Below, piece by piece: positions 55,170-63,607 of a stretch of 64,000 nt of DNA. The position numbers and the translations under genes are program-made. Every line of letters starts with the position of its first letter. Within the stretch, counting starts at the first letter, position 1. Origin of the DNA: Maribacter orientalis (lineage in GTDB: Bacteria; Bacteroidota; Bacteroidia; Flavobacteriales; Flavobacteriaceae); contig NZ_FNZN01000001.1 of NCBI RefSeq assembly GCF_900109345.1, positions 69,883 to 133,882 on the forward strand, in the 5' to 3' direction. The notes under the pieces were generated by a model, which searched no databases, was not told the origin of the DNA, and saw nothing but the letters and a program-made list of their open reading frames with translations.

Positions 55170-57707
55170 TTAATGTTGCCATCGTATCAGGTTATCTTCT
55201 AAGGGCACTGAAATACCTTCGTAGTTCGAAATTATCCGTACCGTATAATCACTAGCAGGTCGTGATGTGGTAATATGGGCATGATATCTATGTGCTTCTT
55301 CTTTTGGTTCAGAATCTCTTTCCATTTTAAGTATTTCAGGTATCCCTCCGTTCAGACCGTCAGCAAAAAGCTGAATCAAAATGGTATCGGGATTCATATT
55401 GTTCAGCGATACGGATATATTATACTGAAAACCTCCCTCTACATAATCAATCGAAACTTCTCCAAATCGTATTCCATCCCATTTGTTTCTTAGATCATGC
55501 TTGGTGTTAACAATTCTTTTTCCCATACTACCTTGTTTGGCCGCTCTTTTTAGGTATTTATTGGCGGCAGGTAGGTAATAATCCTCGGTATATTCCCTTA
55601 CGGCGCGATTTGCTGAAAATTTTGGGGTCAATGTCGCCATACTATTACGCATCTTTTTTATCCACAGCTCTGGGATTCCGTTATTATTACGATCGTAAAA
55701 TGCAGGAACAACTTCTTGTTCGAGTATTTGATATAAGGCATCTGCTTCTACTGCGTCCCAATTGGGGTCATTGCCGTGTTCCTGTGTATCGCCCAGTGCC
55801 CAACCTACTTCAGGAGTGTAGGCTTCGGCCCACCATCCATCCAATTCGGATAGGTTGATGCCCCCGTTGACCAGCACTTTCATACCACTTGTTCCACAGG
55901 CTTCCCAAGGGCGCCTTGGCGTGTTGACCCAAACATCGGCACCCTGCACCAACTGCTCTGCCATTAACATGTCATAGTCACTCAAAAAGATTACATGATG
56001 GGATAAATTATGATGTTGAATGAACTCAATCCATTGCCTTATTAATGCTTTACCAGATTCGTCAAACGGTGGCGATTTACCAGCAAGAACTAGCTGTACC
56101 GGACGTTCGGGATTAGTTAGTATTCGAATAAACCGCTCAGGATCATGTAATAATAAGTTTGGCCTTTTATAAGGGACAAAACGTCTTGCAAAACCGAGAG
56201 TTAACGTATTTTGATCAAAGATTTCGGGTAGAATATCTTCGATTTCAGGTCCTACCGCGATAGCCCTCATTTGTTTTGCAAAACGTTCACGTGTATAATT
56301 GACTAATTTTGCTCGGGAAGTGTTTCGAAGTTGCCATAGTTCTGTATCGGTTACTACCGAAATATCACCTTCTAGTGTTTCGAGATTTCCACGCCAACGT
56401 TCTTTTCCGCAAGACTCTGTCCAGATTTTATCCGCAAATTCCGAATCCCAATTTGGCGTATGAACACCGTTTGTTACTGATCCTATTGGCACCTCTTTTT
56501 CTGGCCATCTCGGAAACAAATTACCAAAAAGTCGGCGGCTAACTGCTGCGTGCAAACGACTTACTCCATTAACTGCTCCACTTCCTCGAATGGCCAAAAA
56601 AGCCATATTGAAATTCTCTAATGAATTATTGGGATTCTCCTTGCCTAAGGATAACAAATCATTAAAGTCAATACCCAAATCATTCTTTGCGTACCCTCCA
56701 AAAAACTGCCACATCAACGAAGGATGGAAATGATCAAAACCGGCAGCAACAGCAGTGTGTGTCGTAAATACATTACCGGCGCGCGTTATGGTCAATGCTT
56801 CTTCAAAGGAGGTTCCCGTTTCCTTCATAAAATTACTTGCACGTTCCAATACTAAAAATGCAGCATGCCCTTCGTTCATATGGTAAACCTCTGGGTTTAT
56901 TTTCAACTCTTTAAGTAATTTACATCCGCCAATTCCCAATATGATTTCCTGTTGTATACGTAGGTCAGTCCCTCCTCCATATACTTCACTGGTAATTGCC
57001 CTGTGCATTGGGCTATTGGCCGGGTCATTACTGTCCATTAGATATAGTTTTACCTTGCCTACTTGAACTTGCCAGGTACGTAGCCAAACCGTATGCTCCG
57101 CTAAATTTATCGCTAACCTTAACCACTCACCATTGGGTAGACGTAGTGGGCTTATGGGCAGTTGCCCAGGATCGTTATAGGGAAAAAGGGCCTGTTGTGT
57201 TCCGTATTGGTCTATGACCTGTCTAAAATAACCTTGTTGGTATAGCAATCCGATGGCCACGACTGGTACCCCTAGATCACTTGCCGACTTCAATTGATCA
57301 CCCGCAACATTACCTAGTCCGCCCACGTAAATAGGCAGTGCCTCACTAAGCATGAACTCCATACTAAAATAGGCAATGCATTTAAGTGGAGAATTCAGAT
57401 GGTTTTTTTGAAACCAAGCGGGATCTGAAAATGATTTTTCTTTCAATTTGATTATCTCATCTACCTTTTGTCTGAAGTCTTGATCGTTCATTAGCTTTTC
57501 AAGCTGGTCCCGGGATACATTCTGTAAGACTACCCAGGGGTTATGGGTTTCCATCCAAAGATCTGGATCAAGATGGTACCAGATTTCATCTATCGCATGG
57601 TTCCATGACCATCGTAGGTCTAATGCAAGTTCGGCAAGCGTATCTACCCCTTCAATATCCGTGGGTAAAAAACCATATACCTGATTATTGCTAATTAATT
57701 GTTTCAT
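55170..57707 (-). CDS. glgP: glycogen/alpha-glucan phosphorylase (GT35, with N-terminal DUF3417)
   Basis: 845 aa. N-terminal DUF3417 domain (ELALDLRWSWNHAIDEIWYH), then FSMEFMLSEALPIYVGGLGN, HMNEGHAAFLVLERA, SVTNGVHTPNW, LGFARRFVPYKRPNLLL and the pyridoxal-phosphate lysine motif EACGTSGMKVLVNGG near residue 600. Releases glucose-1-phosphate from alpha-1,4-glucan. Start abuts the GH57 stop codon (no gap), third gene of the GT-GH57-glgP operon. This short archaeal/Thermotoga-like type is typical of Bacteroidetes. Confidence 0.94.
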   Translation of the reverse strand: MKQLISNNQVYGFLPTDIEGVDTLAELALDLRWSWNHAIDEIWYHLDPDLWMETHNPWVVLQNVSRDQLEKLMNDQDFRQKVDEIIKLKEKSFSDPAWFQKNHLNSPLKCIAYFSMEFMLSEALPIYVGGLGNVAGDQLKSASDLGVPVVAIGLLYQQGYFRQVIDQYGTQQALFPYNDPGQLPISPLRLPNGEWLRLAINLAEHTVWLRTWQVQVGKVKLYLMDSNDPANSPMHRAITSEVYGGGTDLRIQQEIILGIGGCKLLKELKINPEVYHMNEGHAAFLVLERASNFMKETGTSFEEALTITRAGNVFTTHTAVAAGFDHFHPSLMWQFFGGYAKNDLGIDFNDLLSLGKENPNNSLENFNMAFLAIRGSGAVNGVSRLHAAVSRRLFGNLFPRWPEKEVPIGSVTNGVHTPNWDSEFADKIWTESCGKERWRGNLETLEGDISVVTDTELWQLRNTSRAKLVNYTRERFAKQMRAIAVGPEIEDILPEIFDQNTLTLGFARRFVPYKRPNLLLHDPERFIRILTNPERPVQLVLAGKSPPFDESGKALIRQWIEFIQHHNLSHHVIFLSDYDMLMAEQLVQGADVWVNTPRRPWEACGTSGMKVLVNGGINLSELDGWWAEAYTPEVGWALGDTQEHGNDPNWDAVEADALYQILEQEVVPAFYDRNNNGIPELWIKKMRNSMATLTPKFSANRAVREYTEDYYLPAANKYLKRAAKQGSMGKRIVNTKHDLRNKWDGIRFGEVSIDYVEGGFQYNISVSLNNMNPDTILIQLFADGLNGGIPEILKMERDSEPKEEAHRYHAHITTSRPASDYTVRIISNYEGISVPLEDNLIRWQH

Positions 57708-58934
57708 CTATTTGTTTTTAATGAGAGACCGAGTATTCTTTCTTTTTGAACTTTTCTTTGTTTTATCCTCGACTTTTAGCTGAAAGTCGGAAAGTACGTT
57801 CATGTATTTAAGAAAAGCGGCATAAGGGTTTTCATAAGGATTGAACAAATTGCCAAGGACTTCTTCAAAATTGTTCATATACAAAAAATGATCCGCAGTC
57901 TTTAGTCGCTCCCAATCTTGATGTAAGAACTTGTCCCTTGTGTTTTTGACCAAATCCTCCATTGCATATAAGGTATCGCAAGCTTCTTGTTGCATCTCAT
58001 TTTTTAACCATGCAGAAGCGTTCTTGTCCGTACCCGTGTAAGAAATCGGTTTTGAAACTTTGAGTTTGGCTTTGGCCGAAACGGATTTTAAAACTTCTAC
58101 GGGCGTACTTAATTTAAGGTCTTTAGATTCAGCTATATGACGGAATAGGAATTCTAAGAAGTCAAAAATGCCAGACTCCTTTTTATGGTGTTCTCCAAAA
58201 GTACCGTAATCCATTACCAGATTCACCAATTCATCCGATGCCGGAAGCGCATTTAACCAGCCTAAATACTTTTCGGAAGTCAAAGGCCATTCACTCCAGT
58301 TTCGTTGAGAAAACCTGAGCGCTATATCATCACTGAGAGATGTATTTCTTAAAAATAAGATTAAGGGTGGCCTTGATGTGCTTTTATATAGATTATTTGG
58401 GCTTTTTCCGTTCAAAATCACAGATGAACCTTCTGTAATGACGCCTTTAAAACCCAAATTGGAAATCATTTTTCCTATTTCATCTGAATAGAGAAGTCCA
58501 GTGTTTAAAAACACTTTGGGCCTTTTCCTAAAAAGCCTAGAGATAAGCCTTTTATGTTCTAAAACTTCCTCGTAAAAAGCACTTTCGCTCTTCAAAGAAG
58601 ATAATGAGGTCGAATAGTTCTGACCTAAAAATTCGACATTTCCTGTTGCCGCCAATTCTTTAAAACTTCCTAATACCTCAGGCACGTATTGCTCCATTTG
58701 ATTTAGTGCAGTGCCGGAAATTGCAAAACTTACTTTTATTTTGTTGCCAAAAGTGTTGATTAGGTTCAACATCAATTTATTGGTAGGTAGATAGCTTTCT
58801 TCCACAATTTGACGCATAATCTTTGCATTGGTTTCTTCGTCGAAGTAATTATAGTGATTACCTATCTCAAAAAAATGAAAATTGCGCAGACGATAAGGCT
58901 GGTGAACTAGAAAGGTAAAGCAGATATTTTTCAT
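57708..58934 (-). CDS. GH57 alpha-amylase-like protein, catalytic nucleophile replaced
   Basis: 408 aa. GH57 conserved regions are visible: HQPYR (11-15), GQNYSTS (104-110, usually GETYxHS), VFLNTGLLYSDEI (141-153, usually FRNTELIYS) and MDYGTFGEHH (241-250). The nucleophile glutamate is G146, while the donor D242 and TFGEHH remain. So hydrolysis of alpha-1,4 bonds is doubtful; GH57 'alpha-amylase-like' proteins lacking one catalytic residue are known. It may be a glucan-binding or regulatory partner of the flanking glycogen enzymes. Between the glycosyltransferase (12 bp) and glgP (0 bp). Confidence 0.85.
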   Translation of the reverse strand: MKNICFTFLVHQPYRLRNFHFFEIGNHYNYFDEETNAKIMRQIVEESYLPTNKLMLNLINTFGNKIKVSFAISGTALNQMEQYVPEVLGSFKELAATGNVEFLGQNYSTSLSSLKSESAFYEEVLEHKRLISRLFRKRPKVFLNTGLLYSDEIGKMISNLGFKGVITEGSSVILNGKSPNNLYKSTSRPPLILFLRNTSLSDDIALRFSQRNWSEWPLTSEKYLGWLNALPASDELVNLVMDYGTFGEHHKKESGIFDFLEFLFRHIAESKDLKLSTPVEVLKSVSAKAKLKVSKPISYTGTDKNASAWLKNEMQQEACDTLYAMEDLVKNTRDKFLHQDWERLKTADHFLYMNNFEEVLGNLFNPYENPYAAFLKYMNVLSDFQLKVEDKTKKSSKRKNTRSLIKNK

Positions 58935-58946
58935 TATGGATTAACG

Positions 58947-60158
58947 TTAGGCTACCGATTGATAGGTTGATGATACTGTTTCTGCTGCATGGCCCCAAGT
59001 CAAATTTTGCAACGCTACCCTATTCAGACCTTTAACCATTTTGGCGAATGATTTGTGGTTGAGTAGCCCGTAGATGGCCTCGGAAAGGCTATTCGTATCC
59101 CAATAGTCCACGATAAAAGCATGAGGCAGCACTTCGGCAACTCCCGATTGTCTTGAAATAATTACTGGAATATTGGCCTGGATGGCCTCTAACGGTGCTA
59201 TACCAAATGGTTCCGATATGGAAGGCATAACAAAAACATCGGTCATGGCAAGCATGCGATCCACTTCACGGCCTTTTAAGAATCCAGTGAAATGAAAATG
59301 GGAAGACAATCTTTTGGCTGCTACAATTTTTATCATCTCTGTCATCAAATCTCCGTTACCGGCCATTACAAACCTTACGTTTTTGTCTTTTTTTAAGACC
59401 TTTTCAGCAGCCTCGATAAAATATTCAGGCCCTTTTTGGTAGGTTATTCTACCCAGAAAAGTGACTATTTTTTCTTTGAATCTAGAAGTATCAAGATTTT
59501 GAGATGTATCCTTTTGCTTAACACCATTATAGGTTGTAATTACTTTTTTGGCATCGATGTGGTATTTATCGATTATGATTTTTTTGGTAAGGTTGCTTAC
59601 CGCCATAACCTTGTCGGCAACTAACATGCCTTGCCGCTCAATTTCATAAATTTCGTGGTTGATCTTGGCCGAACGATCAAATGCTGTGGCATGTACATGC
59701 ACTACTAAAGGTTTGCGACTTATTTCTTTAGCAATGATCCCCGCAGGAAAGGTAAGCCAATCGTGGGCATGTATAATATCGAACTCAAGTTCTTTGGCCA
59801 GTTTTGAGATCACTACCGCCAACCAGTAAACTTCCTCAATTAAATTCGGTCCGTAGGCTCCAGAAAAATTATATTTGTCGCCACTTAAGTTGTGAATTTG
59901 TGTAGGATCAACATTGGGTATTAACTTTCTTAGTAAGGGGTAAGTAATTGAATCTTTTTTTTTAGGAAGTTCAACGTTGCTCGCACTTATCAACCGAAAT
60001 CGCTCCGATTGCATTTCTTCTACTGCTTTGGGTAATAGAAACAACACTTCATGGCCTTTCTTTAATAAACTTTCTACCAATCCTTGACAAGCGGTCGCCA
60101 ACCCTCCTGAGATATGGGGCGGATATTCCCAGCCTAACATTAATATTTTCATTTTCAT
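58947..60158 (-). CDS. glycosyltransferase (GT4/GT5-like, glycogen-synthase-type)
   Basis: 403 aa GT-B fold. N-terminal MLGWEYPPHISGGLATACQG is the start typical of glycogen/starch-synthase-like enzymes; IIHAHDWLTFPAGIIAKE and FLGRITYQKGPEYFIEAAEK follow, with the nucleotide-sugar E-x7-E in SISEPFGIAPLEA. Probably elongates alpha-glucan from an activated glucose. First gene of the operon with GH57 and glgP, preceded by an FNR-like box; synthesis and breakdown enzymes are thus co-expressed. A capsular or trehalose-type GT4 remains possible. Confidence 0.85.
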   Translation of the reverse strand: MKMKILMLGWEYPPHISGGLATACQGLVESLLKKGHEVLFLLPKAVEEMQSERFRLISASNVELPKKKDSITYPLLRKLIPNVDPTQIHNLSGDKYNFSGAYGPNLIEEVYWLAVVISKLAKELEFDIIHAHDWLTFPAGIIAKEISRKPLVVHVHATAFDRSAKINHEIYEIERQGMLVADKVMAVSNLTKKIIIDKYHIDAKKVITTYNGVKQKDTSQNLDTSRFKEKIVTFLGRITYQKGPEYFIEAAEKVLKKDKNVRFVMAGNGDLMTEMIKIVAAKRLSSHFHFTGFLKGREVDRMLAMTDVFVMPSISEPFGIAPLEAIQANIPVIISRQSGVAEVLPHAFIVDYWDTNSLSEAIYGLLNHKSFAKMVKGLNRVALQNLTWGHAAETVSSTYQSVA

Positions 60159-60180
60159 TGTTTTAAGTTCATGGGATGCT

Positions 60181-60222
60181 AAATGTAGAAAGGGGAAAAG
60201 GCTTTATGAATGATATAAATCA
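60181..60222 (-). promoter_or_regulatory. FNR-like box and -7 element for the glycogen operon
   Basis: TGATATAAATCA at 60211-60222 within AATGATATAAATCATT, centre 60216.5; minus-strand TACATTTA starts at 60187, 29.5 bp away. Predicted leader ~17 nt. Confidence 0.73.
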
Positions 60223-60388
60223 TTAGTTGAAAATATTCTTAAGAATTATGAAAATTTCGGGTTTATGTAAATTGTTTTTTGATAACCTATATAGCTCTAG
60301 TTAAGCGTTTGTTTTATTAAGGCCTTTAATATTTATAATTATCTGAATACGCCCCAGTTGAGTTTTTAACCTTTTAAATTTAACCGCT

Positions 60389-60762
60389 ATGCAGTATGAT
60401 AAAATTCTAATTATTGAGGATTATCGTACAATTATAGAAAACACAGTAGAATTTTTGGACTTGGAAGGGTATATACCCATGACCGCTACCAACCGAAAAA
60501 TGGGATTGGAGAAAGTATTTCAATTGGTACCCGATTTAATTCTCTGTGACTTGCTAATGCAAGAAATGGATGGCTTTGAGGTATTGAGGACCTTGGGTGA
60601 ACATCCGCATTACAAAACTATACCCTTTCTATTTTTTAGTGCAAAAACGGAAAAAAAGACAAACGAGGAGGAATTGATGCAGGGGCAATCGATTATATTG
60701 TGAAACCATTTGATTTAGATAACCTGGGACAAAAAATTGAACAGTGTCTAAAAGAATCGTAA
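60389..60762 (+). CDS. single-domain response regulator requiring a -1 frameshift
   Basis: Receiver domain: IEDYRT acidic pair, phospho-acceptor D54 (ILCDLLMQEMDGFEVL), FLFFSAKTEK with the conserved Ser/Thr. The 0-frame stops after 104 codons in an unrelated tail (EELMQGQSIIL). Shifting -1 at A_AAA_AAG (60652-60658) continues as DKRGGIDAGAIDYIVKPFDL to a stop at 60760-60762, restoring the conserved lysine of VKPFD and a normal ~124-aa length. Either programmed slippage, a recent indel in the A7 run, or a sequencing error. No output domain; a CheY-like relay. Divergent from the glycogen operon. Confidence 0.8.
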
Positions 60763-60776
60763 GCACCCGATGATAT

Positions 60777-61976
60777 CTAAAGATTCGGAGTAGATAAAAG
60801 CCTATTGCTGGGTTTACTTTCAATAAAAATCAAGAAATACAAAATCACCAAGATAGTGGCCAACCCTGTGATAATAAAAGCCGTGTTTGCACCAAATGCA
60901 TACCAAATAAGTCCTGCCAATGAGCTTGCAATCATAGTACAAATACTCTGAAACCCGGCGTACATTCCAATGGCTGTCGCCGTCTCTTTTTTATCTGTAA
61001 TATTACTGATCCACGCTTTGGATATACCTTCGTTGGTTGCGGCATATATTCCATATAAAAAGAACAGACTTGCCAAACCATAGGTATTAGTAATCAATCC
61101 CATGCCAAAATATACGATTGCAAATAAAGAAAGCCCGATTACGAACATTTTGCGCAACCCTATTCTATCGGCCATTGCTCCAATGGGAAATGAAAAAAGC
61201 GCATATACAAGATTGTAAAAAATATAGACGCCAATAACCGCACTGTCATTTAGTCCTGCTTGTTTGGCTTTCAACAACAAAAATACGTCCGAACTATTGA
61301 TTAGAGTAAATGCCAATAAGCCTATAACAACCTTGCGGTATATTAAAGGACTTGTTTTCCAATAGCTCAAGAAAGAAAAGAAGGGGCTCCATTTCTTTTC
61401 TCCTGTTATATTCACATTTTTATCTTTCAGAAGCAAGGATATCAGAACGGCACATACTCCAGGGAAAAATGCAATATAAAATAAGGTTACATAATCTTGC
61501 GGATAATAATATAGATACCATAATGCGAGCGAAGGTCCCAATACAGCTCCCAAAGTATCCATAGAACGGTGCAGGCCAAAAACTTTCCCTTTGGTTTTGG
61601 TGGTAGCCTCTTTTGATAATATGGCATCCCTTGCACCTGTCCGTATCCCTTTCCCAAAACGATCCAAGGTGCGGGTAAGGAAAATCCATAAGGGATAAAC
61701 GAAAAATGCCAACATGGGTTTTGAAATAGCACTTAGGGTATAACCTATTTGCACAAAAGGTGCCCTTTTACCCAAATCGTCTGATCGTTTACCGAAATAC
61801 CCTTTGCTGAGACCCGCGGTTGCCTCGGCGACCCCCTCTAAAATTCCAATCAAGACAATGGAAAATCCAATAGATTTCAGATAGATAGGCATTATTGGGT
61901 AGAGCATTTCACTAGCCATGTCAGTGAACAAGCTTATTAGAGATAAGGTCCAAACGGTCCGCGAAATATATTTCAT
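60777..61976 (-). CDS. major facilitator superfamily transporter
   Basis: 399 aa, 12 predicted transmembrane helices. SLFTDMASEMLYPIMPIYL at the start, the loop motif FGKRSDDLGKRAPF between helices 2 and 3, RFGKGIRTGARDAILSKEA and YGIYAATNEGISKAWISNI are typical of the group annotated as MFS drug/metabolite exporters. Substrate unknown; in this context an organic-acid exporter is conceivable. FNR-like box upstream. Confidence 0.87.
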   Translation of the reverse strand: MKYISRTVWTLSLISLFTDMASEMLYPIMPIYLKSIGFSIVLIGILEGVAEATAGLSKGYFGKRSDDLGKRAPFVQIGYTLSAISKPMLAFFVYPLWIFLTRTLDRFGKGIRTGARDAILSKEATTKTKGKVFGLHRSMDTLGAVLGPSLALWYLYYYPQDYVTLFYIAFFPGVCAVLISLLLKDKNVNITGEKKWSPFFSFLSYWKTSPLIYRKVVIGLLAFTLINSSDVFLLLKAKQAGLNDSAVIGVYIFYNLVYALFSFPIGAMADRIGLRKMFVIGLSLFAIVYFGMGLITNTYGLASLFFLYGIYAATNEGISKAWISNITDKKETATAIGMYAGFQSICTMIASSLAGLIWYAFGANTAFIITGLATILVILYFLIFIESKPSNRLLSTPNL

Positions 61977-61996
61977 GGCTTATAAATTTATGGAGT

Positions 61997-62039
61997 TAAA
62001 AATATCCTTTAAAAATCAAGATCATACTGACTTAAATCA
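61997..62039 (-). promoter_or_regulatory. FNR-like box (one mismatch) and -7 element for the MFS gene
   Basis: TGACTTAAATCA at 62028-62039, centre 62033.5; minus-strand TATTTTTA starts at 62004, 29.5 bp away. Predicted leader ~16 nt. Confidence 0.65.
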
Positions 62040-62216
62040 TTTTATCTGCGGACTCTAGTTTGCATTTTTACTTCTTAAGATAAAGTAAGTACAATATTAT
62101 GATAGACTCCATAATCAAGAAGAGGAACAACTACTTGATTAAACAATGAAAAATCTTAAAATAAGCCTATATACTAGGTTTTGGTGAAATGATTTACAAT
62201 ACCTAAAATTAATACA

Positions 62217-62624
62217 ATGAAAACAACTACTTCAAATGTTAAAACAGAATTTCTACTCGGCGCAGGTCTGGATGTGCTTCATTTTGAAAGCAAAGAATGG
62301 ATGAATACCGTAGCTTTCTGGAAAGACGAAACCAAATTCTTTGCCGATTTGCTTAAGAAAAAAGAGTCTGCAGATGAGAATAAGCAGGAATATGGAAGTA
62401 TGTTGAAAGAACTGGACAAAATACATGCAGATCTTTATGAAGATTTGGCAGAGGATATTACTAATCATGAAAAAATTTTAGCAAGATTGGAAAAGGGCGA
62501 AAAAGGTTTATCAGATAGCGATTATCGAGATAAACACCGTCATATTAAATTTCAAATGGAAAGATTTGAGGCGGATTTTCAAAGGTTCAAGAGGGTGATT
62601 TTCCAACATATGAAGAATCTCTAA
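62217..62624 (+). CDS. small helical protein, paralogous family member D
   Basis: 135 aa. SKEWMNTVAFWKDETKFFADLL, coiled-coil middle (KELDKIHADLYEDLAED), TNHEKILARLEKG, SDYRDKHRHIKF and a final helix FQRFKRVIFQHMKNL follow the same plan as members A-C 28 kb away. Only a half box (TGATTTACAATA at 62190-62201) lies just upstream, at the wrong distance. First of three closely packed genes. Function unknown. Confidence 0.72.
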   Translation: MKTTTSNVKTEFLLGAGLDVLHFESKEWMNTVAFWKDETKFFADLLKKKESADENKQEYGSMLKELDKIHADLYEDLAEDITNHEKILARLEKGEKGLSDSDYRDKHRHIKFQMERFEADFQRFKRVIFQHMKNL

Positions 62625-62634
62625 AAATATATAT

Positions 62635-62985
62635 ATGGAAATGGCCATTTTTAGAAGAGATTACCACACAGCTGATAGTATTGTTCATTTTATGGATTTC
62701 TATAACAGTATGCAAATGAAATATCTTGCAAGTGATTTGCTGAATAAAGGATTATCGCCCAACAATATCTCTGATGCCTTTACTAGAGCGATAAAAGTCG
62801 CAAAATCTTCAGGAATCGATGTGCGTAAACATTTTAGACCTGTTTTTAGTGGAATAGGCAGCGAAATCATTAGCGATTGCAAACTGTCTCGCTTAGGCTA
62901 TGGCTTAGTGCTGTTGAATGCCGATGCTAAAATTTCGGTTGTTGCGTTATGGCAAGTGGACATTTTAAACAAATTTTTTGAATAA
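62635..62985 (+). CDS. 116-aa protein with weak similarity to DNA-damage-inducible protein D
   Basis: AFTRAIKVAKSSGIDVRKHF, ISDCKLSRLGYGLVLLNADA and VALWQVDIL recall the DinD/Bro-type helical segment (A-x3-SG-x-HF, D-x2-LSR-x4-L-x3-N-x-D, VA-x2-Q), seen also in phage antirepressors. The resemblance is short and I hold it loosely. No export signal. Ten bp after member D and 5 bp before the ArsC-like gene: one operon. Confidence 0.5.
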   Translation: MEMAIFRRDYHTADSIVHFMDFYNSMQMKYLASDLLNKGLSPNNISDAFTRAIKVAKSSGIDVRKHFRPVFSGIGSEIISDCKLSRLGYGLVLLNADAKISVVALWQVDILNKFFE

Positions 62986-62990
62986 ATACT

Positions 62991-63356
62991 ATGGGAGAAA
63001 TAGCAACATCAAACTGGGAGGTAATTTTATTTTATAATCCCAATTCCAATATTGCCAAGAAAGCATTGGCATATGCCAAGGCAGAAGGTTTTCCGGTAAG
63101 GGATGTAGATATATTAAAAACCCCTTTTACGGGCACTCAATTGGAAGAATTGGCCGATCGGCTTCATGTTCCGCTAGAGGAATTGGTTAACAAAGAGCAC
63201 CCAGACTTCCATAAACATTTTGGTGAGCCGGATTTGTCGGAAGATGATTGGATTAAAATTTTAAGAAAAAACCCAGAACTGCTCAAAGAACCCATTGCTA
63301 TAAGAGGCGATAAAACCATATTGGTTAAAAGCCCAAGTGATATTATTAAGATATAA
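62991..63356 (+). CDS. ArsC/Spx-family thioredoxin-fold protein without the catalytic cysteine
   Basis: 121 aa. ILFYNPNSNIAKKALAYAKA aligns with the ArsC start YNPxCSxxRxAL, but the catalytic cysteine position is serine, and no cysteine is present in the protein. RDVDILKTPFTGTQLEELAD, WIKILRKNPELLKEPIAIRG and KTILVKSP keep the rest of the family pattern. So not an arsenate reductase; a Spx-like regulatory or scaffold role is possible. Confidence 0.82.
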   Translation: MGEIATSNWEVILFYNPNSNIAKKALAYAKAEGFPVRDVDILKTPFTGTQLEELADRLHVPLEELVNKEHPDFHKHFGEPDLSEDDWIKILRKNPELLKEPIAIRGDKTILVKSPSDIIKI

Positions 63357-63607
63357 GAGGCAAAAAATCAATAAAGTTGATTTGTTCTTACTGGTACAGG
63401 ATAATACCTCAAGTTCTACTTTAACCCATAAGCTATAACAATCATAATAATAGATTAACAATACTAAAAAAAATATTCGATGCGACGTAGGTTTTTTCAG
63501 CGGAGTTCACAATATCCGAATGCCTAAAAAAATAGAGTATTAATGTAATTTACCAGTTCTTGATTCTGCTTATTTTCGAATCAAATACCCTTGTTTCCAT
63601 TATTTTT

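Noticed and set aside
54976-55182. 68-codon frame below glgP as a gene
   Set aside because: Its start lies inside glgP, and residues 32 onward are the beginning of a frameshifted PNPOx-like copy; annotated as a pseudogene instead.
62190-62201. TGATTTACAATA upstream of helical protein D as a tenth regulatory box
   Set aside because: Only one half matches and the centre is 21 bp from the ATG, so a -41.5 promoter would start inside the gene.
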